A stretch of DNA of 64,000 nt, taken from Sipunculus nudus. Lineage: Eukaryota > Annelida > Sipuncula > Golfingiida > Sipunculidae. The notes beneath the pieces are model-generated. The model worked only from the letters and a program-made list of their open reading frames with translations. It made no database searches and had not been told where the DNA came from. The stretch spans positions 5,101,741 through 5,165,740 of the forward strand of contig CM049318.1 of NCBI GenBank assembly GCA_026874595.1, read 5' to 3'. This document shows, piece by piece, positions 38,901-53,000 of this stretch (position 1 is its first letter; each line of letters opens with the position of its first letter). The translations under genes were made by a program, and so were the position numbers.

Positions 38901-41900
38901 TACAGTCATTTTCGGCACATGACTGACATGTGTTTATAACTTACAGGTGACTACACCTCTGTTTAACGAATTTCTGCATATGGTCCTGCCTCTTTTTTCG
39001 GAAACTCAGTGAATAAGAAAACATTCAAATTATATGCAAGGATTTTTTTGGAAAAAGGGGAATTGAACAAATCTTTGGTATATTTCGGTTGGGGGATATT
39101 TGGGTACCAATGATGCCACAATTTTCGAGTTGCACACATGGCGGACACTATTTGTGAATCTAGGCCCTTGTAATTTTATCTTTTACAGCTGTAGCCACGC
39201 ATCCATGCAAACTCTCTCCGAGTCCATGCCACAGAGGATCATGTGTCCCCGTTGGGAAAGACTACTACTGTATTTGTCCAAATGGGAAGACCGGAAAATT
39301 CTGTGAAACAGGTATTAATAGGAATTTTTGTTCACGTATAGGCAAGATGGCTTTATTTATCATGGGTGCATTGTTTATTTGAAGAAATGAGTGATCGTAT
39401 ATACATTTACAAAGGTTTTGAACAAATAATTTATGTAAATATTGAATATCGGAAGCCAGGGAACTTTTCTTGCATCCAAATTAAAATAAAAGATTTATTT
39501 TCCTAAATGTCAATTGATAAACCTGGCGAGCGTTGGTAAAAAAAAAATTCGAAATTTAACATCAAATACGGTAAACGTTTTATTTTTGGATTTAAAACAT
39601 TCATATCAATTTTGCAGCAAATGTTTGTGATATAACTGCAACAGAGCGCAAACTAGCATATGTCAGTATTTATTTATATTTATGGCGTTTTTCAGGTGGC
39701 GACATGTGCTCTTCAAATCCCTGTCGCCATGGAGAGTGTCTCAGCCTCTGCACTGGTTATCTGTGTCACTGTCACGTAGGATACACCGGCGTCAATTGCG
39801 ACCAAAGTACTAATGGTTACATTCAATTTCTATAAACATATAATCAATTAAACAAATAATCATTCTTCTTATAATGTGTTATTATTATGATATTATTATT
39901 ATTATTATTATTATTATTAGTTTAATAACACTTTGTAATTTCTTTTTTTTTTTTACTTTATATTTTGTCTGAGATACTTTATTTATACTGAATATGTCAC
40001 ACAATACATGGATCAATGGGACTGAGTATAAGCTACTTAAAGCTTACCTTGACGCTCTCCCAAATGTTTCCACTAATAATATGTGAAGGCAGTATTCAGA
40101 GTGTTTGAATGCCATTGAGTTTAGACGAGATGGGGTGGTGTGGATGTTGGGTAAGCGTGGGTAAGTTATATATTTTTCTCTGTAGAAATGATAGCAATTT
40201 ATTATTTTTATAATGCATTATGTGGAGGAAAAAAAATAATATTGTTAGTGTTGCAACTGTGCTTCCAAGTCCAAGTATACTGAGCCTATGAATTTATGAA
40301 TATCACTTTCGTGGGAAATTAGAATGGGGAATATTTTATATTGAACCTCTTTGTGTCTACTATGTATGAAGAAACTGATTAAAAAATTCCTTTGTTTCTG
40401 GTGTGGTTTGTAATGGGATTTTCATAAAGAAGTTGTTCCACAGGTACAATGTTCTGCGTTTTCAGTTTCAGATCCACGTTGGCATTTTGGGTCATATGAT
40501 AAGTGTTTTCTATATAAATCATAGTTTAATTTACTACTATGTGCTCTTAGCATAGTGTGTGAATTATCTTTGCTCATCTTGATACTTAATTGAAAGATTC
40601 AGGTGGTTTGTTTTTAGAAATTTCTCTGTGCATAGTATCTTTCGGTGATTTACTGGCCGGACAGTGTTTAGGCTTATTATCTAATTTGTTCCACAGTCTT
40701 TGGTAGACTTTGGTAAGAATGAGTTGCATTACAACTCTGTTCTATAGAATTTGGTTTGTACATTGATTAGAGAACTTGATGTTGTGTTAAAAGTGTAGTT
40801 TCTTGATAGAGGTTATAGAATATACAGATATAGGGGATTTTCTTGTTTTAACATTTCGTGTAGCTTTTCTCTACGCTTTTGTCACATTCCTGTTACAGTT
40901 CGGGCAGCTTGTAGCAGCATTACCTCTGCACTTCTTGACTTCATTCTCTCATTGAATGTCGATCCATAAAATAAATTTCTCTACAGGACGATCTTGAATG
41001 TTTCTTTCAATCAACAATAAACCTTTTATCGGCCACAAGATTAGGTGAACATATCAGAGATCAGAGAACTTATTGCTAGTGAAAAGTTCTTGATTTCGAC
41101 TTTGTTCTTGTTTCCCCGTTATACTACATAAACGCGTTATTGTTAGATAACTGACAAGTATATACGAAACAAAAATTGGAATATTTAATGTTATATTTTA
41201 GTGATAGACAACTGTATTCAGAAACCGTGCATGCACGGCGGCACATGCATGAACGAGGTTGGCCGTTACAAGTGCACGTGCGCTCTTGGATACAAAGGAA
41301 GCTCATGCGAGGAGAGTGAGTATTGTAATGAAAATATATTAATAAAATACAATATTATAATAGGATTCTCATGTAGATAATAAATACAGTAAAACATGAG
41401 AATAACGACCCCTAACTGGATCTCATTAAAGTGGTCGCATTGTCGATGTGATCGACTACGGGAGGCCTTACAAAAAGAGTGAACAGGTTGTCATTAAACC
41501 GAAGTGGGCGTCATGCGAGTTTTCTAATATACAGTAAGACTTCCTGGTTATGACGATGGTTCAGCCGAAGAAATTTTGATATAGTAAATTGTAGGAATAG
41601 GCCTGTGGATACACCTTACGATACACGTCGCGGTATATCGCCCTCTTTAGATGATATTCCATATAAAACGTTGGCTTCTATGCAGGAAATAAATGGACGT
41701 CCCCTTGCACCACAAGTCTGCAGAAAAGGGGGCAACGTAGTTCAATTTTCCTACTAACATAACATGTGAACTCACATTAAACCCTTGACAAAGTCTGATG
41801 CAATACCTCTATTATATAACAGCTTGTATTAATAAAAGGTAATTGAATAATAAAATGATCTATGACACCGCTATATCTTCAATCTCTAAAAAAAGGTTAA

Positions 41901-44900
41901 AATTATTTATATCGCTGTTAACATATTTATTTTTTTTCATTTATTGTAAACAGTAGTAAATCATGAATGATTCATTTAGTGAGGTCAGTGACCGCAGACT
42001 TCAAATTATACAACTAATAAATTTATTTGAGTCAATTTAGTCATAATGTATTAACATAGTGTGATTGGCAAAGTGCTGTTAGATTTTTGCCCTCTATCTA
42101 AAAAAATGAACAAATCATACAAAGTTCACTCATTGATTATTGCAAATGTTTGGAACAATGATAATTTCATGATTATTTGTTTTTTTTTTCAGTGATTGAT
42201 AACTGCAAGTCCGGGCCGTGTCAATATGGACAGTGCCAGAACAGGATCAATGATTACAAGTGTATCTGTGACGCGGGCTACTGGGGAAGGGATTGCAATA
42301 AAGGTGATTATCCAGAATAAAGTTTAATTTTATACCCTTCATTACCATCTTTATACCTTATATCTATCAGAATATTTTCGGAACAACATGTTATAACTGT
42401 TTTTGCTTTCTTATCTTGTATAAAAGTTGTAACATTTTCATGGGAGCGTTCATGGCACCATTAAAAGACGCTGCTTATGGTATCCTATGCGCCAAGGAAT
42501 GTTGTAACCTATAATTTAATTCCTGTCAGATTATGTTTTATGTTTTAAAAGATATTTGTATGTCATCCCTAAAAAAATCAAGACATTTTTTCTTCAAAAA
42601 TAATATCTTTATTTTTACAAGGTATTTAATTAAAAATTAACACCCGTGATGTTTTGATATTTTTATATGAATGGTTGTCACGAATAGTTCAGAGAATTTG
42701 TGACTTGGTTTATCATTTATTCTGATAAACATAAAGACAATTTTGATGACAAGATTAATATTTTTATTTTTTCAAATGTATTTTCCATTTTAATTTTGCT
42801 TTGTTTTGTCTTTCAGTGGTTAATAATTGCAAGTCTAATCCTTGTGCTTACGGTACATGCACCAACGCTGTCAACTCTTACACCTGCACGTGTCGCCCAG
42901 GCTACACTGGAGAAAAGTGTGACACTCGTGAGTAACCATTTATACGGTCCTGAGTCTTAATCAGTCTGCGTGTTGGAAATCTTCTATTTAAGTTCCTATT
43001 GACATTCTGTCGGAGAGGTTTCTCGTCATGAAGACTGCGTTCTGGAATGAATCCAGATAACATGTGTGACACTGTTGCTGATATATTTTAATAAGGCGTA
43101 AAGAAATCAGTAAGTTCTCTCTCACCAGCATAGTTGGGTTGGCAGGTATTTCGAAAATGCAGTGCAAGAATTTATTTTCTTCAGAATTCTCAAAAATATT
43201 TGAAAAAAGCCAAAAAAATAAAGTCTTAAAAGTAAGACATATTGTTTATTCTGTAATTTTCAGTGATCAATTACTGTATAACAAATCCCTGTGAAAACGG
43301 AGGTGTGTGTGAGAAACAAGTGGGCCAGTACCAATGCAGATGTCGACCTATGTTCAATGGCAACAATTGCGAGAATAGTGAGTAATCGTTCATGGTCGCA
43401 TCAATTTTCCCTGTTTCATCGAATACATTGATCGTTCACGCATTTTAATTTTACAGGTTCATTTTACTGGGTTAACAAAAGCTGAACTTCAACAATTGCT
43501 TTAACGTAAATAAACACCCAAACGATTCCTAAATCTTGGTCAGTTAAGAAAGTAGTTAATAAATAATCATTAACAGGGACTTTAAATCTATTTTATACCA
43601 TTAATACCCAAATGCCTTAAAATAATTAGATTTTTTTATACGCACTTTATGGTTGAATAAGGGCTACCATTTTTCATGCTTATCAATCAGTATTTTTGTT
43701 ATTTTTTTTTAAATTAATAGTGTGAAGTTTATTTAACCTGAATAGACCGAGCTATGTTGCAGACATAGATGTGAATTTCCCCGTTTTGCCACCCCGCAAG
43801 GAAGGAGCTCGTCCAAAATCTGTCCAAGCCCATCTTTATTACGTGCAGATAGAGGTTCCAGCTTCAACACTCTCTCTCATGTTTCATGTTCCAGATGGAG
43901 GTTTTGGTCTTAGATATAAATGTGTGAGAATACTGGTTAACAGTTGAAATGAAAATGTTCCTATCTTCTTTTTAACAGGGATTGACTTCTGCGCCAGCAA
44001 TCCATGTCGACACAGCAGCCGATGCATAAACAGACTAAATGCTGCTGGATATCTCTGCCTGTGCCTGCCAGGCTACACGGGCAGCCTATGTGAAATAGGT
44101 ATTCCGAACCACAGCTGCAAGAATATCGTTTGCAGTAATATCTCTCACCAAACAAATGTAGTCAACATTTTTCCTTTACTTTCGTTAATAAAATGACAGC
44201 GTGATGAATTAGTACAAAGAACACAAATGTTCATCAACTTTTTACATCTAAACAGCAGCATAGAGGGTTTAAATGCATACCAAGAACACTATATGTTACT
44301 TATTTAGTGGCATTTCGTTATATACCTATACTTTCAAGGCCTTATGACCTGTTAATATGAACACCGATAACGCAACTTCCAAAACCTTCATAAGGTTGCT
44401 CGTGTAGCACATGTAGCATGTGTTTCATGTGATTATTTTAAAGAACCTTTTCTCTGTATTTGCAGAAATCAACTATTGCAAGTCAATTCCTTGTAAGAAT
44501 GGAGGAACTTGTAAAGAACACGTCAATGGCTTCTTCTGCCAGTGTAGCCAAGGTTACACAGGCAAATTTTGTCAATATCGTAAGTATGCACAGAGTTTAT
44601 TATTGTTTGATGTATAGATCACCATAAATCAAAAGTAGAAATATAGAAAACCGGGCCTTTTCCAATAACATTAATATAATCTTTAGTCGAGGGTAAGGTA
44701 AAGTATCATTACAATGAAAGAATAGTCGCCACGGTGATTTACACATACTTTATTGTTTACCTATAGACAGGACCTGAATGATTTTTTCTAAACAGACCCC
44801 TGGTTCGTAGATGGGGTAGTTGTATGTGAGATCTTGTATAAATATAGAGGTGTGGTTGATCTGAGGTATATAAGAGCTATTCATGTAGACGAACACGTGA

Positions 44901-47900
44901 TGAGTAAACGTAATGATCAATGCCTTCCACATAATAGGCTTGCAGTAGGGATAACAAATTATCTCTCTCTCACCATTTATAGATGTGATCAGAAGAAAAT
45001 ATAACGCGAATGTGTCTATTAAAATCACATGATTTGAAATAGCATCGTTCTATTATTTTATGTGCCCGTTTTGAATTGCTTCAGTGTAGTTGCTTCATTG
45101 TACAGGGGTAATAATCAAATCATAGGAAAATAAAATAGAAGTTGCAAACATTTCAGGAACCAGTCCCTGCCTGTCGAAACCTTGCGTCAATGGAGGTATG
45201 TGTCAGAGCTTACCTTTTTCGCGTTTTGGGTATCGCTGCCTGTGTCCGGACGGTTATACTGACATCAATTGTGAAAGCAGTGAGTCGAAAATATTAGTGA
45301 ACGTTTGATAACGAAATTTTGTTAATTAAGTTTTCTTAACAAAATGAAAAACTACTATTGATTATAAGAGTAATAAAAAATACGCATATACCCATGGAAT
45401 AGATGTAAAATCAAACAACTTAAGGTAAGCGTGTTATATTACTTTTTTTAGGTTCAATTATGTCTTCTTAAAGCTTAAAGAGATGTTTCTGCAATAGAAA
45501 ATGGTGATTATTTCACAAATGATAAACCCAATCTGCGTGCATAATATTCACTAGGTTTGAAGTCTATGAGTGTTTGTACGTAGGTCAATTATATAGGTTC
45601 AACACATTATGTATCTAATGCTCTTTTTAATATTATTCAGCCAAGAACTACTGTAAACCAAATCCTTGTCAACACGGGGTTTGCACATCTAAATTCAACG
45701 GCTACAGGTGTGACTGTGAACCTGGATACACGGGATTGAACTGTGAAATAGGTGAGGCTAACTCTTAGGACATATACCACAGTAATTAATCATGATGTTA
45801 CATCAAAGTTTGGATTACACATTGGCCGTGTCAAAAGAGGTTCAGAGTGTCCAAGTCACTGTGTTAGAGATATTGTATTTATGGACTTGGAAGAGCCTCC
45901 CTTAACACACCTGGCCGAGGCGTCAAGAAATATAATATGGATATTAATCATTTACACATTCGCAATATTAATTTGAGGTGTTTCCAAAGACCTAATTTAT
46001 AACATATAGATTTGTTTCTAACAGGTATTGCCTTCCCAGTGTTCAAATAACGCGACCATTAAGACAGCGCAGTGATTATTAATTTTATATGTTTATTTTT
46101 TATCTGCAGTTATTAACAATTGTAAATCCTCCCCCTGCGGCTTTGGTACGTGCGTTAATGACATCAACAAATACATCTGCAGGTGTGACAGCGGCTACAC
46201 AGGCAAACACTGTGAAAAAGGTAACAAATCTCTACAGGAGGTAAAATCAAATTTCGTTTTTCTTCAGTATTATCCAAATGCCATAATGGGGTCAACTTCC
46301 TGACAAACGTAAATGGAGAGCTCAATCAAGATGAGGCCATGGTCTCGGTGAATCTAAGAATCGCGTGTATCAGGGAGGGGACAGAAGCCCGTTTTATTTA
46401 AGAAAAGACCCGGATTCGCCTATTTCACCCTACTGTAGTTGCAGTTGAGGGCACGGTCATCCCAAAAGCGTTCACCGTCCTCAACTTGTAAGATACTAGT
46501 CTAATGGCTACCAAACTCTCTCCAGCAAATCCATACCTTGAGACGGTCCGAGGGACAATAATGTCGTACTTCCGTAGCCATATCAAACCCTGACCTCGCA
46601 AAAAATGCGAAAATTTCGGGGGCTGCAATTTTGGGTAAAACTAAACGTTAATGTTATAAGTCGCATGTCGGAATAAAGGGTTTACCACTTATGATTTAAA
46701 CTGGAGGATGATCAGTTTAATTGTTACCACCATCAAGGCAATGGTTTACGTGCCAGTGGTAGATGTATGCCCCGGTGTCGTATAATGAGAGTAGAAGTAA
46801 ATACCTATACTCTTTCCAAATAAGTTTCTGTATAACTGTAACATGCTGTAACCATGGATAATCTGTAAGCATCTACTGTAAAATAAAACAAACAAACAGT
46901 TTACGTGACGAATTCACATCTCTTAGAATGCAACGTTGATAAACGTATACTACGTATATATGCAAGACCAATTTTTTCCCTTTATCTGTGTATAAAAGTA
47001 TGTGTATCATGTTAGAGGGACAAGTTCACTATTGCCTAGTGTACGAAAGGTAGACCTGCCTGGTGTCTAAATAGGTGTCGTTTGTAACGGTACGGTTTGC
47101 TTATTTCTCTTTTTTTCTAGATCTATTTTCCTGTACAGCTCTGGGTAATATAATTGTAATATAGTGTATCCATTTGGCTCACTTCAGTTATCAACAAATG
47201 CCAATCTGATCCTTGCAAGAACTCCGGGACATGCATCAACAAGGTTTGGAGCTTCAAATGCCGGTGTACACCTAAATTCACTGGTGTTACCTGTGAAACG
47301 GGTGAGTTTCTGTTGAAAAGGTCGAGCTGATCTTTTCATGATGTGTGGTTTTAGTTTTTTTTTTTTTTTTTTTTTTACTTAATTTAAAATTTATCAACTG
47401 CATTGCATTTCCATAGGTGGTACACGATGCTAGTAAATAACGCTTTGTTAAAATATTATTATACAATAATTTGATAATGTGGGATTCGTTATACTATATT
47501 GGAAGAGACGGCCTACGGCAGGGTTGAAGAATAATAGAACTACAAGTGGCTCCGATTTATTTGCAAAAGCTTAGCTTATTGTAAATTAAGGTGTTGAAAA
47601 TATAATATATAGATCTGTCTCTCTGGTGGTAATATAACAAAATCATGTGCCAACCCCTTTTGACAAATCCAGTGTTTTTTTTAATACTATGGAACTCTCC
47701 GTGCTCCAGGCTGAGATGTATTGTTTCCTTCAGTCAATATTCAAACTGAAACACAAGTTATATTTTCATTTCAGAAATTGACTTTTGTGCATCGAACCCC
47801 TGCCAGTATGGTACCTGCTCACAAAGATCGAACGGCCCTGGATACAAGTGTACCTGTAAGGCTGGGTACACAGGCAAAAACTGTGATAGAAGTAAGTTTC

Positions 47901-49983
47901 TAAATAACGTTTTAGTATCTGGTCCTACTGTGAAAATCTATAGCGTAATTTAAAACATTCGGAACTCATTTTCGTAATTGAAACATTCGGAACTCTTTAT
48001 CGTAACTGAAAACATTCGGAACTCTATAATGTTACTGAAAACATTTGGAACCAATAAAGCGTCACTGTAACTAGTCCCAAGGCAGTCCTTGGTGATAAGT
48101 TAGTTTCTAAATAACGTTTTAGTATCTAGTCTTACTGTGAAAATCCATAGCGTAATATAAACATTCGGTACTCTTTAGCGTAACTGAAAACATTCGAGAA
48201 TCTATAACGTTACTGAAAACATTTGGAACCAATATAGCGTCACTGTAACTAGTCCCAAGGCAGTCCTTGGTGATAAGTTAGTTTCTAAATAACGTTTTAG
48301 TATCTAGTCCTACTGTGAAAATCCATAGCGTAATTTAAAACATTCGGTACTCTTTAGCGTAACTGAAAACATTCGAGAATCTATAACGTTACTGAAAACA
48401 TACGGAACACTGTAACGTTACTGAAAACATACGGAACTCTATAGCGTCACTGTAACAAGTCCCAAGGCAATCCTTGTTGATTCGCGCTAATGTCCTTAAG
48501 ACACATCCCGCTTTCGTGATTATTCATAGATCCGTGCTAAACAACGTAAATCCAAAGGTAGTGTTCATAAAATATGTCGATTCCCTATGTTAACCACCAT
48601 TCAACCGATAGTTATAGGGTTGATAATATATAGGGTTGGTTACCTAATAGGGTTGGTAAATGGATTGTTCATATGAAGGTCAGTAAAGGATGAATCAAGT
48701 AATGTTTTAACAAACAATTAAGAATAACCCTATAATGGATTTTTATTTCTTCAGGGAATAATTAATATTATTATGCAAGTAATGTTCTGCTGAATAACAT
48801 GAATGATTGCCGTTAATCTGGTGTATACATATACAGTATGGTTCAGTAACAGTCGTTAACAGGATTAAATGCAAGTAATGTTCTGCTGAATAACATGAAT
48901 GATTGCCGTTAATCTGGTGTATACATATACAGTATGGTTCAGTAACAGTCGTTAACAGGATTAAATGATGTAGTCTAACTAAAGACCGTAGTTTCTTTGA
49001 ATAATGTATGGACTAATATTTACTACCTAGAGGAATCCCCAGCACAAAGCATACGCAAAGGTCGGTAATCCTTGAATTGATGAATAAACCCATCCTTTCA
49101 TTTAAATTTGCTACACTTTACATAGCCCATATATGAAACATGGTAAATATCAATTTTTACAGTAACTGACAACTGTAAACCAGCACCATGTCTTCATGGT
49201 GGAGTTTGCAAAAACGGCGTTGGAGGCTACACGTGTGTATGCAAACAGCCATTCGTTGGGGCCAACTGCGAAAATAGTACGTTCGCGTAAATATTCATGT
49301 TCTTCAAAACCTTATTTTGTATTAGGAGAGTTTGCATCTTTAAAATATACATACACCGTTGCATTTGCCAACATCCCTCTGCCGTTTACGTACTTCAATA
49401 ATTAATATTTTGTTACCGTTGATACGTCTTTTTGTAAAGATTTGCCCCTTAACCATTATCTTAGCTGTTTCTTTTTTTTTGTCTGCATTTAGAAGGTGGA
49501 GCATTCAACAAGCATACTACTAGATATTTAATTTAAATAGAAAAACAGGAATTAAAAATAAAAATAGAACGGAAACTAGTATTTTTATCTCGAAATCGAC
49601 GCACACATTGACACAAAGTCATCCTAGGTTTATCTATCCTGCATTATTCAACAGAGATGGACTATTGCGGCTCTAGTCCGTGTGCTAACGGTCACTGTAC
49701 ACAGGTGCCAGGGACACTAGGTTACGTATGTGTATGCAACGAGGGTTACACCGGCACAAACTGTGAGGCTAGTGAGTATCATGGATTAATGCTTTTTACA
49801 CGTTTTATGTTTTTCAAAAAATACATCAAACCACTATGGGTTTGGATTTTTCAATTTATAAAGTTCTGTTATGTAAGCAATCAGCCGATTTCTAACATAT
49901 ATAGCAAAGAACAGTAACTTACTATGAGATTGTGTGTATTTTGTAGGGAAACCTTTAAAATTATTAAGACTATATTGTGCAAT

Positions 49984-50051
<68 letters not shown>

Positions 50052-53000
50052 TTTATAGATGTCATCGATTTGCTGGATAATTGTCACCTATTATATAGTT
50101 GTCGAATTAAGCAAGAGACAACCCTCATGAGAATAGTACAAAATATCAATGTACAGTATCTTTTTTCAGCGACCTTTTACTTTTCTAGCTTACAGGAAGC
50201 ATAATTGGGTTTTGTAGCAATTGCTCAATAGTTATTTTTATGACACTGAGACCGGGCTTACCTTTTGTCTCCAGTGATCGACCATTGTCAGTCAAACCCG
50301 TGCCACTTTGGTCGATGCCAGGGTGTACTTAACGGCTACAAGTGTCACTGTACCCTTGGACACACCGGAACTTACTGTGAAACAAGTGAGTGTCATGCAA
50401 AGGAAATGCTGCATCGTTACCTGTATGAAACACTGACTACTCGAACATATATCACTGTTCCTTTTTTTAAATTAAAAACGTAATTTTTACTAATGATGAA
50501 TAAATACTTGTTCTTTCTTTATAAAATATGCACTTTCAGATAAATATTTAGGTTTTGTTATTTTACGAAATAAAAAAATTACTTATTTCCTATTATCCGT
50601 AATAAATAAGACCCATGAAAATACTTACTAGTAAATCCTGTCAACATTTATCAACAACTTTTTTAGATTAACTAGAAGAAATATTCTCAGTACATGAGTT
50701 GCATCTAAACGTGCACATCATTTCAGGATCCAACATACATGATTATAAAAATAACGACAACTAACTTTTAAAGCATTATTAATCATTTTTGTTTCAGTCA
50801 TAGATAACTGTAACCCAAATCATTGTAAACATGGAAACTGTCAGAATCATGTTGGCAGTTACACCTGTTTATGCAAACCCGGATACACAGGACGAAACTG
50901 TGATACAAGTGAGTTTGCTTGTTAATATTCGAAATATGAAAGTTAGGAAGGGATCCCATTCATACATCTAAAAATGAAATAAAGTAGTTTTGATATCAGA
51001 TATAAAACACTACACCGTAACTGTTTGAACAATGAAATCAATTATCTCGCAATTAGAGATTCATCAGAGGACACGTTTTGTAACAGAATAATCTCTATTC
51101 AATGCAAAGTTTTTAAATATATTGTTATTGTTAATACAATCAAGTAATGCAAATTTAGAAGGAGTATATCGAATATTTTGTTTTTGTTTTAAAAGCATTA
51201 CTTATATTGTATATATACTGCTAAAATATGGAATCTCATCGATTTTTGAATAGACAGAAAAAATGCAAGAAATTATTTTAATGTTTGCAAGGTTGATTTT
51301 CTTGTAGGATATTTCCAAATGTTCTTTATATGTTTTAAGCATCATATGCATATGTTGTTACCATTCCGCACACCCAAACGCAAGGCATTTTTTTTTCAGT
51401 TTATGAAAACTGATGTCTTTGTTAACTTTTAGTTATTGACAACTGCGCCTCCAGACCGTGCCAGAATGGTGGTATATGCAAGAACTTTTTGAACCAATAC
51501 ACGTGCAAGTGCCCACCTCTGTACACTGGCCAGAACTGCGCGAGCAGTAAGTTCGTATACATATTCATGTAATGATATACAGTAAAACCCCGCTAACGCG
51601 AACACCTGCTGGACCAGGCAAAGTGGTCGTGTTAGTGGGGAGGTCGTGTTATGGGGATGCTTGTACATTAGTCTGCCAATATAAACGCAGGGGATAATAT
51701 GGGTATTTCAAGTAAATGTTAGGTTGTTGTTGTTGTCCCTATGTAAAGTTTTAAATATAAAGAAAAATAAATAGCAAACCTGAATATGATTCAAACGTTT
51801 TATTCATATATAAATAAAATACACAAATGAAACAAATAGTTGGCGTTGAAATCATTCGTACAGCATTGGTCTTAACCACGAAGATGGTCTGATGTCGAAC
51901 ACGTAGTGAGAACGGAATAAACACATCAAATTCTAAGTGTGATTTATATGTTTCCTGCTTGATCAATGAAATGTGACTTGTCACACTTTTACCTGACTCA
52001 CCTGAATGTATTCGTGTGGTTTCAGTTATGTTTGCCAATCTCCTTTTTGATCAGTATGTTAAATGCTAATCTAACAGCTGTACTAAACAACAATGTAACG
52101 GACCACGGAGTTCAATATCTAATGATTAGATTGGCTAGCAGGTTGGGCGGCATTACAAACAACCTCACTATATATGGCCGGGAGGGTCAAAGCGGGCTGT
52201 CCCACGTGCCCGGTTATGGGCGTGTCACCTGCTCAACGGGCCGCGTTTGCCACGGGTAAGTGGTCGTGATACGCCTAATTAATTATGGGCTAATATCCGA
52301 GTCCAAGCTGGGCGATTAGCGTGTCATCTGCTCAACGGGCCGCGGTCGCGATACGGGGGCTCATCTGCAGATCGGGACCAAAAAGGTGGTCGTTTGTCAT
52401 GAAAGCGGAGTGGTCGTGTTACCGAAGTATTTATATTATAATTTATATTAAACAATTCTGGGACCTAGAGAAGTGGTCGTGTTAACGGGGTGGTGTTCAT
52501 GCGGGAGTTCACTGTATATTAAAAGACTCCCTTTTTTGTTCTCCGTATTTTTCTTAATATAGAGGAACAATAAAAATGAATTTCATATTCCATATGGAAT
52601 CCGGTAACCTTACATTTGTACAGTAGGGGGCATTATCGGTCTAATGTCTTTTCATAGTATTGCCTGAAATTTACGTTTAATACATAAAGTGATTAAATTA
52701 ATTGATATTTAATTAATCTTATAATCTAATTTCTCTTATAATTAGTTAACAATGATAATTTTATGATCCAGTTAAGGAATTTGGTCGCATGGACATTTAA
52801 AATATGATAAGTCGGGTTCTACTAAAATATGATTTTCCAAAGCCGTTGTTTTTAGCGACCATACTGTCTCAAAGAAAAAATAGGATAGGGGACATTTCAA
52901 ATGAAAATCATAATTAAATCATACAGCACCAACCTCATTCAATTTTGCAAATTTATGTAAAACAACACAGGTCTCTCTTTCTTTTTTTCCCCTCTGTCAA

